64,000 nucleotides of DNA from Desulfosporosinus lacus DSM 15449 (GTDB lineage Bacteria; Bacillota; Desulfitobacteriia; Desulfitobacteriales; Desulfitobacteriaceae): positions 1 through 64,000 of the forward strand of contig NZ_FQXJ01000023.1 of the NCBI RefSeq assembly GCF_900129935.1. Reading direction: 5' to 3'. Made by a program: the position numbers and the translations under genes. Every line of letters starts with the position of its first letter. The first letter of the stretch is position 1. Of the stretch, positions 7,225 to 15,549 are shown one piece after another. Below the pieces are notes generated by a model, which was given only the letters and a program-made list of their open reading frames with translations, ran no database searches and had not been told where the DNA came from.

Positions 7225-9315
7225 TCATCCCTCTTTTCTCGAGACGTGATCATCGGGAATATAAAAGTCCGACTGACCGTCCTGCAGATAAATTGAGCTT
7301 TCTTCTCTCGAGACGTTATCATTGGGAACATAAATCAGATCCGGGTCGTCTTTTAATATCCCTCTCTTCTCAAGATCGTCTGCAACATAACCAAGATCTA
7401 GTTCCTCTAATCTTTTTCTTGTCGGAATCGCGTCCATATTCCATCCCTTGAAGTTATAATAATAGGATAAGAGTTCGTATTCATACTCTGGAAATCTATG
7501 CTTCCAATGGTCTTTCGGCGGCACCTCATCTTTTCTTCTCAGGCCTCTCCGATTTTGTAGTGCACGGTGTAAATTCCGGCTCCGATTGACTGCTTTCCTC
7601 AGTCCGTCTTCATCTAGATTCAGCCCGGTGGCTGCATTAATAAATTTCGTGTAATTGTGGATATGATAGGCCGGCTTCAGACAAAACGATCCCATGCCGC
7701 AACAAATCCCAAGGGCGTCATCAATGTTGTGCAACATCTCCATCCAATCCACAAGTTCAGCGGATATTTCTTTCGTTGGATAAAATGGATTGGCGAATTC
7801 TCCCCGCGGTTCCCAGTCCAGGAACCATTTCTTAAACCGATCATCCGGAAGATGGGGCCAATCCTTTACAAACTCTTCTCTATCCGCCATTTCTCTAAAA
7901 GGCTCTTGGGGCCAGTTCCCTTCCATTTGGGTAATGCTTACCTTCTCGTTGGTAGCATACATAAGGTAATAAAGGGGATCCATCATTCCCAGTTTGACGC
8001 ACATCTGCTCATGTTTCTTAATATTATTATGATCATACTTCCCTTCTGGCAAGCCAAGCCTTCGGCACGCCCCATAACAGCCGTCAGCCAGTAGATCTCC
8101 GACTCTTCCTTCCCGTCGGGCCATTTTGTCAAGCAACCAGAAAAATGTCCCCGCTATATCGGTTGGGCATCCTTCCCAATCCTCATCGGTAAAAATGCCG
8201 TCTTTACGAAGCTCTACACCCATGGCCAAAACTTGTGGGGTTGAAAATGAATCAAATCCATACTGAAAAGCAGGCTCAAGGATTTCCCAATTAAAACCCT
8301 GTTCGTCTATTTCTGCTGCAAACATATAGGAAAGTTTCGAGAAGCATTTCGCCATGTATCTTGGCGTATCCTCGTGGGTAATTAAGGCTCCGCATTGCTG
8401 GGGACAGTTAAAGCAACTTATGAATCGCCTTAACGCTTTTGTTTGAACCTCCGTCCATTGCTTTTCAATTTCGTCGTTCCAAAAGGTTTTTCTCCGTCTG
8501 CGCGAATTTCCCCAAGCGAAACCTTGAGTATGCCATTTCTCATCAACAATTTTCATAGCCTGTGGCGACCCAACCCCGGTATGGATCGTCATGATATTTT
8601 TGTTCGGAAGAGGATTATGATTGCGGTGATCTATCCAATCCGCCAATATCTTCAACTGCTTCATGAATTCAGGCCCATTGGCAAGGTAAATATCCTTTGT
8701 TCCACGAACGGCAATCGCCTTAACGTTTTTGTCCCCCATAACGGCACCGGCGCCGCCCCGGCTGGCACTCGACTTGGATTGCTCAATGGAAGCCCCGAAA
8801 CAACGATTTTCGCCAGCCAAGCCGATAGCGGACACCTGGGCATCCGGCTCATTCAACTCTTCTCTTATAAGGTCTTGAACTTCAAGGGCGCCTTTCCCCT
8901 TCAAATGAGCAGCATCACGTAACTCTACTTTGTCATTGTTTATATAGATATACACCAGCTTTGGGGACTTGTTGCGCATGATCACTTTGTCATAACCGGC
9001 ATACTTCAATTCCGACGCCCAAAATCCCCCTGCCATTGGATAACACAGTAACCCCGTCTGAGGAGAAATAGTGGAAACCAGCATACGATTCGCACTGAAA
9101 GTAGGTGTACCGCATAAAAGGCCTGCGCTGAAGATCAGTAGATTTTCAGGATCAAATGCTTGAGTCTCAGGAGGAACCCTATCGTAATGGATCTTGACGT
9201 CCGTACCCAGGCCCCCCAGATGAAGCTCCATTAATTTCGGGTCAGTTTCTACTTTCTCAATGTTTCCTGTGGCTAGATCAATTTCTAAGTTATATCCTGC
9301 CTCTGCGTATCTCAT
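7225..9315 (-). CDS. bamB: Tungsten aldehyde-oxidoreductase-family enzyme, BamB-like benzoyl-CoA reductase subunit
   Basis: A 696-residue member of the aldehyde:ferredoxin oxidoreductase (AFOR) family. The start is the ATG at 9315, six bases after AAAGGGG with GGAAC in between; an ATG 42 bases upstream has no ribosome site. The [4Fe-4S] ligands are C301, C304, C308 (SCFNCPQQCG) plus a cysteine in the CCGMGSFC region (about 530). Stretches such as MRYAEAGYNLEIDL, HNNIKKHEQ and KPAYHIHNY match what I recall of Geobacter BamB rather than generic AFOR. BamB holds a tungsten-bis-pyranopterin and reduces benzoyl-CoA to the cyclic dienoyl-CoA. The C-terminus is longer than expected by about 40 residues and ends in two similar copies of a short motif (YVPNDNVSRE, YIPDDHVSRK). 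A related aryl-CoA substrate cannot be excluded. Confidence 0.85.
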   Translation of the reverse strand: MRYAEAGYNLEIDLATGNIEKVETDPKLMELHLGGLGTDVKIHYDRVPPETQAFDPENLLIFSAGLLCGTPTFSANRMLVSTISPQTGLLCYPMAGGFWASELKYAGYDKVIMRNKSPKLVYIYINNDKVELRDAAHLKGKGALEVQDLIREELNEPDAQVSAIGLAGENRCFGASIEQSKSSASRGGAGAVMGDKNVKAIAVRGTKDIYLANGPEFMKQLKILADWIDHRNHNPLPNKNIMTIHTGVGSPQAMKIVDEKWHTQGFAWGNSRRRRKTFWNDEIEKQWTEVQTKALRRFISCFNCPQQCGALITHEDTPRYMAKCFSKLSYMFAAEIDEQGFNWEILEPAFQYGFDSFSTPQVLAMGVELRKDGIFTDEDWEGCPTDIAGTFFWLLDKMARREGRVGDLLADGCYGACRRLGLPEGKYDHNNIKKHEQMCVKLGMMDPLYYLMYATNEKVSITQMEGNWPQEPFREMADREEFVKDWPHLPDDRFKKWFLDWEPRGEFANPFYPTKEISAELVDWMEMLHNIDDALGICCGMGSFCLKPAYHIHNYTKFINAATGLNLDEDGLRKAVNRSRNLHRALQNRRGLRRKDEVPPKDHWKHRFPEYEYELLSYYYNFKGWNMDAIPTRKRLEELDLGYVADDLEKRGILKDDPDLIYVPNDNVSREESSIYLQDGQSDFYIPDDHVSRKEG

Positions 9316-9458
9316 GTTCCAACCCCTTTGGTAAATTTTTTCTATACAATAAAACAACTGATATCCTAGAAATTTGTACGCATCCTCCTTTTTGTTTTAA
9401 TTTGATTTAGTTTAATTTAAGTAGTTTGAGTTTGTTTTAGTTTTGTTTGGTTATATAC

Positions 9459-9475
9459 TAGCAAGTGCTATGCCA
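9459..9475 (-). promoter_or_regulatory. Sigma-54 promoter of the bam-like operon
   Basis: On the minus strand TGGCATAGCACTTGCTA has the -24 GG and -12 GC elements separated by exactly 10 bases, matching the TGGCAC-N5-TTGCW consensus apart from one base. It lies about 145 bases before the bamB start. Upstream, at 9507-9545, are the inverted repeat CAGTT-N6-AACTG and repeated CTGTC/TGTC words, a plausible activator site. The 340-base stretch from 9316 to 9655 is otherwise A/T-rich and without a gene; T/G-rich tracts occupy 9385-9450. Confidence 0.75.
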
Positions 9476-9600
9476 TTCAATTAACTTTCACATCATTTGA
9501 CTGTCGATCAGTTGAAACTAACTGTCTAATTGTCGAAAACAAATAGCCAACGGTTTTAGATCAATTAATTTGTTTGAAAATTTAAATAATTTAAATAATA

Positions 9601-9626
9601 ATACCACTGCAAAATTGCAGTGGTAT
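9601..9626 (-). terminator. Intrinsic terminator
   Basis: A perfect stem ATACCACTGCA / TGCAGTGGTAT with a four-base loop, followed on the minus strand by T/A-rich sequence. It sits 30 bases after the DUF3102-like remnant and insulates the bam promoter region. Confidence 0.6.
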
Positions 9627-9655
9627 TTGTCGTTATCTACAAAAAGACTCCTTAA

Positions 9656-10021
9656 TCAGAGCTTGTGCCAAGTCATAACTGCATCTAAATAATGCATATA
9701 TGACTCAATTGTTCCTAAGCATTTACTCTTACTATCTGATAAAGTCAGTAAATGCTCTAATATCCCATATTCATCTATAGTCTTCACCTCTTTCTCCAAG
9801 CTTTTGGCCTGAGTGGTTAATTGGAGGATTTTGATGCTTTTCAATTTCAGCCTGCTGCCATTCAATCTGGTCATGCTCTCCACATAATGCTCGGCGATAA
9901 ATTCATCCCGCTCCTCTTCCGTGATCCCAAGAAGGATGAGCAGCTGGGTGTAAGTCAAATTCGTCGGCGCTGACGAATTTGGCTGGCCGTCACTGTCGGG
10001 GGAGGCAAGCTCTTGCCCCAT
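9656..10021 (-). pseudogene. DUF3102-like gene remnant
   Basis: Residues 20-50 of the 121-residue frame (NLTYTQLLILLGITEEERDE and the following FIAEHYVESMT) match a conserved middle segment that I recall from DUF3102 proteins common in this bacterial group. The expected upstream helix-turn-helix-like half is missing. After VESMT the sequence stops resembling the family; another frame there reads a more typical Gln/Glu-rich helix, which suggests a frameshift. The ATG at 10021 has no clear ribosome site. I read it as a decayed fragment; a short expressed protein remains possible. It has its own downstream terminator. Confidence 0.45.
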
Positions 10022-10165
10022 TCCCCGTATTTATAAGCAGATCCTTGACTTCCTTCTGTTACTTTATTACAGAATATGGGGCCGAGCTTATGAGTGTGAC
10101 TGTACCCACCGGACAAGCAGGCTTATAAAATAAACGGAAGGCCATGATCACGAAAGAGGTTAAAT

Positions 10166-10197
10166 AAAATAACGCCCCCAGTCAAGGGCGTTATTTT
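10166..10197. terminator. Intrinsic terminator after the selenium gene set
   Basis: Stem AAAATAACGCCC / GGGCGTTATTTT with an eight-base loop. It lies 35 bases beyond the DUF3343 stop on the minus strand and can act in either direction. Confidence 0.75.
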
Positions 10198-10232
10198 GGT
10201 GTTAGTTCAGAATGCCAATGACTGACTTCCGT

Positions 10233-10484
10233 TCATCCCAGGACCTCGCTGTACACAGTGTCCGGTGAATTTAGCGATGCTTGATAGACAGCCGCTACAA
10301 CTATGTTATTCTCTTGCAATAGAGCCTTTGCCACAAGATGATCCGCTACCCGAAGGGCAATGCCGCATCCGGCTTTGATGCCGGAGGGCAATGGCATCAC
10401 CCCTACGGAATAGCCAGCCTGCAAGAGGGTTTTTTCGGCAAAAATAGCCCCATGAGTGTTAGCGAAAGTAAGAATATAAGACAC
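10233..10484 (-). CDS. DUF3343 protein, putative selenium/sulfur carrier
   Basis: The coding region starts at a GTG (10484) six bases after AGGAGG, giving 83 residues; a longer frame starting at 10562 overlaps yedF and would add 26 unlikely residues. The protein (SYILTFANTHGAIFAEKTL..., then GIKAGCGIALRV) matches the DUF3343 family, whose members carry a single conserved cysteine in a GCG motif and are regularly found beside yedF, selD and selenium-linked cysteine desulfurases. It starts 11 bases after the yedF stop and so is the third gene of a selD-yedF-DUF3343 operon. A role as carrier of reduced selenium is suggested by this association but is not biochemically certain to me. Confidence 0.75.
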   Translation of the reverse strand: MSYILTFANTHGAIFAEKTLLQAGYSVGVMPLPSGIKAGCGIALRVADHLVAKALLQENNIVVAAVYQASLNSPDTVYSEVLG

Positions 10485-10494
10485 AAAAAGCCTC

Positions 10495-11088
10495 CTAAAT
10501 ATTGATAAGTCGCTTCGCCCCAGCCATAGCTGTAACGATGCCGTACATGTTGGCGATCTCACCGACCCCTAGCTTCTCCGTAATTTCATAATAATTGGTG
10601 CAGGTGCCACAGGTCAAAATAACCGTTCCCGCTGCTTCCAGAGCACGCAGGTCTTCCAAGCAGTTAGACTCACTGCCGGTAAGGTATGACCCCGAATTGA
10701 AAAACAAAACATGCGTGGGCGGCGGCGTAAGCTCCTTTAGTGCAAAGATGAAACCTTTGATCAGTATTTGGCCCAGCTCCTGGCTGCCCTCGCCCATGGT
10801 ATTCCTGCCGATGGCGACGACGAGCCCCGAATCCCCGTCTGTCGCGCAGCTTTCCACAGCGCAGCCTTCTCCTGCAACGATGGTAACTTCGATATTACCG
10901 TTTTCTCTCTGCTCATATTCGCTTTGATAACCCAGACCCGTTGCCATCTTTTGAAGATTTTGGCGGGCAATGTCGTTATCTACTAAAACAGTTACCACGC
11001 CGCCAGCTTCCCCCAAGCCCTCCAGCGCTTTTTTTGCTCGTATGACCGGTATAGGGCAGACCTGTCCAAGACAATCAATGTTATTCAT
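10495..11088 (-). CDS. yedF: YedF: TusA-like plus DsrE-like selenium metabolism protein
   Basis: A 197-residue fusion. Residues 1-75 are TusA/SirA-like with the persulfide-cysteine motif CLGQVCPIPVIRAKKAL; the C-terminal part is DsrE-like, with the NSGSYLT and AAGTVILTCGTCTNYY stretches containing a second candidate cysteine pair. The family (selenium metabolism protein YedF) co-occurs with SelD and is thought to relay selenium or sulfur. The ATG follows GGAGG by seven bases and comes 12 bases after selD, so the two share a transcript. Confidence 0.88.
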   Translation of the reverse strand: MNNIDCLGQVCPIPVIRAKKALEGLGEAGGVVTVLVDNDIARQNLQKMATGLGYQSEYEQRENGNIEVTIVAGEGCAVESCATDGDSGLVVAIGRNTMGEGSQELGQILIKGFIFALKELTPPPTHVLFFNSGSYLTGSESNCLEDLRALEAAGTVILTCGTCTNYYEITEKLGVGEIANMYGIVTAMAGAKRLINI

Positions 11089-11100
11089 GAATACTCCTCC

Positions 11101-12123
11101 TTATCGTACTAAAATCGGTGAATTTTGTGGCAGGAGCACTTCTCCTACGATTCTAGCCTGTGGTTCCACTTCCTGAATGGCACTTAACAGCTCTTGCGCA
11201 CAGGATTTCGGGGCACTGAGAAACAGTCCTCCTGAGGTTTGCGGATCGAACATCAATTCCTGCAAGGCAAACGGTGTATCGCCAAGCTCCACAAAGCCCT
11301 GCATATGATTGCGGTTGCGCTGTGCAGCCGCAGTTATCAGATAATCCCCGGCATACGTATAAGCCTGGGGGATATACGGCAACTCCGAACTATATAATAC
11401 TAACGATGTGGCTTCCCCTGCCATTTCCCTGGCATGGGCTAACAGTCCGAATCCAGTGATATCGGTGCAAGCACTGATCGGAAAACTGTGCATTTTCTCC
11501 GCCGCATATTTGTTGAGCCGCTGCATGGAGGAAATCGCTGCCTGAACTGCTTGTTCATCTGCCATTTCTCCACGCAGCGCAGCCATGACAATGCCAATGC
11601 CAAGCGGTTTTGTGAGGATCAGTTGATCCCCCGGAGCTGGTGTATTATTACGCCAGATTCGTTTCGGGTCGAGACGTCCGGTGACCGCCAGCCCATATTT
11701 CGGCTCTTTGTCATAGATAGAATGGCCGCCGCAAAGTACCGCTCCCGCCTCTTGGATCTTTTCCGCGCCGCCTAATAATATTTCACCCAAGGCGTCTAGT
11801 TCCATTCTCTCAGGATAACAAACGAGATTCAGGGCAAAAAGCGGTGTACCACCCATGGAATATACATCGCTCAAGGCATTAGCAGCTGCGATTCGACCAA
11901 ACGAACGGGCATCATCCACCATCGGTGAAAAAAAATCCACCGTAGAAACAATGGCTGTGTCCTGATCAATTTGATAAACGGCGGCATCATCCGACGCATC
12001 AAAGCCAACCAATAGCTTAGGGTCACAAAAAGCAGGCATACCAGCTAACACCTTGGATAACTCGCCTGGGCCAATCTTGGCCCCGCAACCTCCCGACGTA
12101 CAGTTTGACAATAAACTCATCAT
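11101..12123 (-). CDS. selD: Selenophosphate synthase
   Basis: SelD makes selenophosphate from selenide and ATP, the donor for selenocysteine, selenouridine and the labile selenium cofactor. The 340-residue protein shows the glycine-rich N-terminal motif TSGGCGAKIGPGEL with Cys (not Sec) at the catalytic position, the VGFDASDDAAVYQID and FFSPMVDDARSFGRIAAANALSDVYSMGG-type ATP-binding regions, and the closing FDPQTSGGLF. The ATG at 12123 is eight bases after AAGGAAG; a GTG nine bases upstream is less likely. It is the first gene of the selD-yedF-DUF3343 set and is divergent from the cysteine desulfurase gene across 75 bases. Confidence 0.95.
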   Translation of the reverse strand: MMSLLSNCTSGGCGAKIGPGELSKVLAGMPAFCDPKLLVGFDASDDAAVYQIDQDTAIVSTVDFFSPMVDDARSFGRIAAANALSDVYSMGGTPLFALNLVCYPERMELDALGEILLGGAEKIQEAGAVLCGGHSIYDKEPKYGLAVTGRLDPKRIWRNNTPAPGDQLILTKPLGIGIVMAALRGEMADEQAVQAAISSMQRLNKYAAEKMHSFPISACTDITGFGLLAHAREMAGEATSLVLYSSELPYIPQAYTYAGDYLITAAAQRNRNHMQGFVELGDTPFALQELMFDPQTSGGLFLSAPKSCAQELLSAIQEVEPQARIVGEVLLPQNSPILVR

Positions 12124-12198
12124 GAGAATCACTTCCTTAACACAGATATTTGCATTATACTATTATAAAATAACCACTGCGTACAGATTGGAGAAAAA

Positions 12199-13305
12199 AT
12201 GATTTATCTGGACAACGCCGCTACGACCCTGATAAAACCTGATAGCGTCAAGAAAGCCGTTTTACGAGCCATGGATACGTTTGGCAACGCTTCACGCGGA
12301 GCGCATACACCAGCACTTGACGCCCTCCGTATGTTGATGGAAGCACGGATAGCCTTGGCTTCACTCTTTGGGCTTATCGACGATCCTATGCGTGTTGTAT
12401 TCACTCCAAATGCCACTGTCGCCTTAAACATCGCCATTGCCGGAATCAAGGGACATATCGTCACAACCGCCGCAGAGCACAATTCGGTACTGCGACCCAT
12501 ATACAGGCAGGATAATTATACCATTATTCCTTGTGACATCTTAGGATGCATTTCGACAGAAGCAATTTCTTCTGCCATCCGGCCAGATACTGAGGCCGTG
12601 GTACTTACACATGCTTCCAATGTCACAGGCAACGTATTCGATATACAGTCTATTGGTGAATTATGTGCAGCACGTAACGTGCACTTCATTGTAGACGCCT
12701 CACAAAGCGCTGGACTTTTGCCTATCGATATGAAAAACATATCCGCGCTTTGCTTTACAGGTCATAAATCCCTCTTCGGGCCGCAAGGCACCGGCGGGCT
12801 CTGTTTAGGACCCAATTACATGCCCGAATCCCTGTATGTTGGAGGAAGCGGCCATCATTCCTTCGACTACAAACATCCTCGGGAATTGCCCGATGCTTTG
12901 GAAGCCGGTACGCAAAATGCACACGGGATCGCAGGACTATTGGCTGGCGTACAATATATACAATCCACAGGACTATCGACAATCCATAACCAGGCGGATA
13001 CACTGGCGCGCCTGTTTGCACATTCCCTGGCAGATACTCCCGGCGTCACGCTCTATGGCGATTTGGCTGCGCCTCTCCGTACACCCATCGTCTCTCTCAA
13101 TATCGAGGGGTATGATTCCGCTCAAGTCGCCGGTCTACTTTTTGAGAAGTACGGCATTGCCGTGCGCGCGGGGGCCCATTGTGCACCATTGATGCACGAT
13201 GGGCTCAACCTATCCGGCTCCGTCCGGTTTTCTTTCTCCCATTTCAACACGCGAGAAGAGACGGAATTCGCTGTCGATGCCGTTCGTACTTTGGCTAGTC
13301 GATAA
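12199..13305 (+). CDS. Cysteine desulfurase family protein, probably selenium-linked
   Basis: A 368-residue fold-type I PLP enzyme of the SufS/Csd type. It opens with MIYLDNAATT, has AEHNSV for the catalytic-histidine region, DASQSAG for the PLP-contacting aspartate, FTGHKSLFGPQG with the PLP lysine, and RAGAHCAPL with the active-site cysteine near the C-terminus. It is shorter than a typical SufS (about 405), as in the desulfurase subgroup linked to selD and yedF. It is divergent from selD, suggesting that it provides selenide or persulfide to that set. It could also feed FdhD. No isc or suf scaffold gene is adjacent. Confidence 0.85.
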   Translation: MIYLDNAATTLIKPDSVKKAVLRAMDTFGNASRGAHTPALDALRMLMEARIALASLFGLIDDPMRVVFTPNATVALNIAIAGIKGHIVTTAAEHNSVLRPIYRQDNYTIIPCDILGCISTEAISSAIRPDTEAVVLTHASNVTGNVFDIQSIGELCAARNVHFIVDASQSAGLLPIDMKNISALCFTGHKSLFGPQGTGGLCLGPNYMPESLYVGGSGHHSFDYKHPRELPDALEAGTQNAHGIAGLLAGVQYIQSTGLSTIHNQADTLARLFAHSLADTPGVTLYGDLAAPLRTPIVSLNIEGYDSAQVAGLLFEKYGIAVRAGAHCAPLMHDGLNLSGSVRFSFSHFNTREETEFAVDAVRTLASR

Positions 13306-13533
13306 CGGAATAAGTATTCGAATTCTCATGAGCAAACTTACCTATATTGATTTCGCGAACTAATTAGATAATATCCAGAAAATAATTAGTATCTTACCAT
13401 TTTTTACATCTTGTTTCAATTAGTTTTGAGCACATCGGTAGAACATATCCATTCTCCCTTTCAAATTTTTCGGCAAGTACAAAACCAAGAAGTTTTCTAG
13501 TACAGTCAGGCATTTGTCCAGCGTTTGGCGCCA

Positions 13534-14022
13534 TTAAATTTTTCTAATTTTTTTCCGAATAAATTCAATGGCCTTATCTAAGCGTTCTATACATTTCCTT
13601 TTCCCTAATAAAGCCATAACCTCAAACAGGCCAGGGCTGACGGTACGACCAGTTAAGGCCAATCTCGTAGGATGAATAATAATGCCGCCTTTAATCTTGA
13701 GTTCATCCATTAACTGGCGATAGACGCTTTCAACATTTTCCACGTCAAAATGATCTAGAGCCGTTAGACACTCTCTACCTTTAGAGAGCAAAGTACATAC
13801 GCCTTCTTGATTTATAAAGTATTTCTCCATACCCTTTTCGTCATAGCTCATAATTTCTTGAAAAAAATAACGACTTGCTTCGGCCAGTTCTCTCAGGGTT
13901 CTTACTCTTTCTTTAACCACACTAATGACATCACATATGTACTTTCTCTTTTCTTCTACTTCTAAATGGCTGACCAAACCCGCCTGAATGAAAAATGGTA
14001 TAGCTTGTAGTTCAATGAGGTC
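13534..14022 (-). pseudogene. Truncated glutamyl-tRNA synthetase, C-terminal anticodon-binding domain only
   Basis: The frame encodes a clear GltX C-terminal domain (VKERVRTLRELAE, IHPTRLALTGRTVSPGLFEV, then a terminal helix). GltX homology continues in frame upstream of the first possible TTG start at 13977, through AIPFFIQAGL, to a stop at 14031. A full GltX is about 480 residues, so the catalytic domain with HIGH and KMSKS is absent. No good start codon matches the homologous beginning, although AGGGGGG lies in front of an ATT at 14016. It is most likely a remnant of a second gltX copy; a stand-alone tRNA-binding protein would be the alternative. The 228 bases between it and the desulfurase hold nothing I recognise. 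Confidence 0.7.
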
Positions 14023-14183
14023 CCCCCTTCAAGACAAGACTGCATGATCTCTTTGCGCGGACACAATATACTATATAATTATAGAATTATATATTTTTAT
14101 TATTATTTAATTATACATCTGCGCCACTCTATATTTCAAGGCACTTTATAATTAGACAGGACCGAAAATAATCTCATATCCTA

Positions 14184-14218
14184 CAAAAAAAAGCCAGAAC
14201 GCAAAAAAGCGATCTGGC
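14184..14218 (-). terminator. Intrinsic terminator
   Basis: Stem GCCAGATCGC / GCGTTCTGGC followed on the minus strand by eight T residues, 27 bases after the C_GCAxxG_C_C gene. Confidence 0.8.
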
Positions 14219-14244
14219 AAGGTATATCATACTTTCACTCTATT

Positions 14245-14718
14245 CTAAACAACTACGGGTTGGATTTTATCTTTAAGCGCTTCATCATTAAGCAATTTAT
14301 CTGCAACCCAGGCCGCAACTTCCCCTGTAATTTTTACACAGTGCGCTTTTCTTTCAGGAGAGTTAAAGACTAAATCTTTAGTAATCACTCTGCAACAAGT
14401 ACTCTTATATAGCTTCTTAATATGGTCATGAAGTTCAGCCGCGACAGGAAACATTCTACTGTCCATTGCATTGCCTGGATCCCTGCCGTAAACCATCCCT
14501 AAGGCCATTACACCACCACTGATTGCGCCACAAACACACCCAGACCTACCGATTCCGACTGGAAAACCGGCGGCCAGGCGGACAATTGAACGATCAAAGG
14601 GCCAACTAAGAAATTCGTTAAGGGTATGAATCACGGCTTCGGAACAATAAAACTCACCTTTTTGGAAACACCCTCCCGCCTTGCTTCTTACATCAGATAT
14701 AATTTTTTCTCTTTCCAT
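14245..14718 (-). CDS. C_GCAxxG_C_C family redox protein
   Basis: A 157-residue protein with the spaced cysteines that name this family: GGCFQKGEFYCSEAV, GRSGCVCGAISGG, STCCRV and AHCVKI. The ATG at 14718 is ten bases after AGGAGG; a TTG six bases upstream would add two residues. The family (putative redox-active protein) is common in anaerobes, predicted soluble, and has no established reaction that I know of. Here it is the third gene after the double-cubane-cluster pair, 90 bases downstream, so it may be an electron-transfer partner. A stem (ACTGAGAAT / ATTCTCAGT) lies in the gap. Confidence 0.8.
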   Translation of the reverse strand: MEREKIISDVRSKAGGCFQKGEFYCSEAVIHTLNEFLSWPFDRSIVRLAAGFPVGIGRSGCVCGAISGGVMALGMVYGRDPGNAMDSRMFPVAAELHDHIKKLYKSTCCRVITKDLVFNSPERKAHCVKITGEVAAWVADKLLNDEALKDKIQPVVV

Positions 14719-14762
14719 TTTCAAGGATCCTCCTAAGTTTGTTTTTTATCTTACAGGAACAC

Positions 14763-14806
14763 ACTGAGAATTACACCTGCCATCTTAAGCAAGTGCTATT
14801 CTCAGT
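14763..14806 (-). other. Stem-loop in the gap between the reductase and C_GCAxxG_C_C genes
   Basis: Nine paired bases (ACTGAGAAT / ATTCTCAGT) enclose a 26-base loop just after the 14809 stop. There is no T-run, so it may protect or process the transcript rather than end it. Confidence 0.35.
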
Positions 14807-14808
14807 TG

Positions 14809-15549
14809 TTATGCTAATAATGCCGCACCTAAAGCCGCAGTTAATTCGGGTTCAGACGGAATCACAACGTTCCCCTTTAACTCCCGTTCAAGAAATTGGA
14901 CTAAGAGACTGTAATATGCGCCGCCCCCAGTGAATATCAAACATTCAGGATGTCCGACAGACTCCACAAAATTGGCAAGACGCTTTGCGGTACTTTTGAA
15001 GAGGCCTGCAATCACTTCTGGTTTTGGAATGCCCTTAGCCAGCATAGTAATGACTTCAGATTCTGCGAAAACTGTACACATAGAATTGATGGGCATTGGC
15101 TTTGCCTCTGTAGCTAACTCCATCTCCATGGAGGTTAGATCTAATCCCTTGAGGATAACATCTAAAAAACGTCCTGTTCCGGCAGCGCACTTGTCATTCA
15201 TGATAAACTGAACAACTTTTCCTTCCGCGCTTTTCTTAATCACTTTAGCGTCTTGTCCCCCTAAATCTAAAATGTAGGCATACTCCGGAAAATACGCATG
15301 ACATCCCCTTGCTTGGCAGGTAATTTCCGTAATTACCCGCCCCTCCGGAAAATTTACCCGTCCGTACCCTGTGACCACAAGATTTTTAGGTTTTTCTCCA
15401 TGTTCTTCGACATAGGACTTTAATAGAGTAATACCCGCTTGGACAGAATCGAACCGGGAAGGTATGACATGGCTGTATACTCGTTCTCCGTTTTCAAGTA
15501 CCACTAACTTCGTATTAACCGAGCCAAGATCTAACCCAGCCTGTTTCAT
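14809..15549 (-). CDS. ATP-dependent reductase of a double-cubane-cluster protein (BadF/HgdC family)
   Basis: This 246-residue protein is an ASKHA-fold ATPase of the BadF/BadG/BcrA/HgdC family: DLGSVNTKLVVL at the start, DLGGQDAKVIK (second phosphate loop), NDKCAAGTGRFLD with one cluster cysteine, and a second conserved cysteine in the SMCTVFAESEVI segment. Such proteins are homodimers that bridge one [4Fe-4S] cluster and use ATP hydrolysis to push electrons to very low potential. Its start overlaps the partner gene by four bases (ATGA), showing tight coupling. The length and the pairing match the YjiL / double-cubane-cluster reductase type rather than a full dehydratase system. Confidence 0.88.
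   Translation of the reverse strand: MKQAGLDLGSVNTKLVVLENGERVYSHVIPSRFDSVQAGITLLKSYVEEHGEKPKNLVVTGYGRVNFPEGRVITEITCQARGCHAYFPEYAYILDLGGQDAKVIKKSAEGKVVQFIMNDKCAAGTGRFLDVILKGLDLTSMEMELATEAKPMPINSMCTVFAESEVITMLAKGIPKPEVIAGLFKSTAKRLANFVESVGHPECLIFTGGGAYYSLLVQFLERELKGNVVIPSEPELTAALGAALLA

Noticed and set aside
7225-9315. Ordinary aldehyde:ferredoxin oxidoreductase
   Set aside because: Its partners (BamC-, BamD-, HdrA-, MvhD- and NuoE-like) and its internal motifs fit BamB; a simple AFOR would not need them.
14786-14800. AGCACTTGCTT on the minus strand, sharing a 12-base word with the bam sigma-54 promoter
   Set aside because: The -24 GG is absent at the required spacing (GA instead), and the site lies inside a stem between cotranscribed genes.
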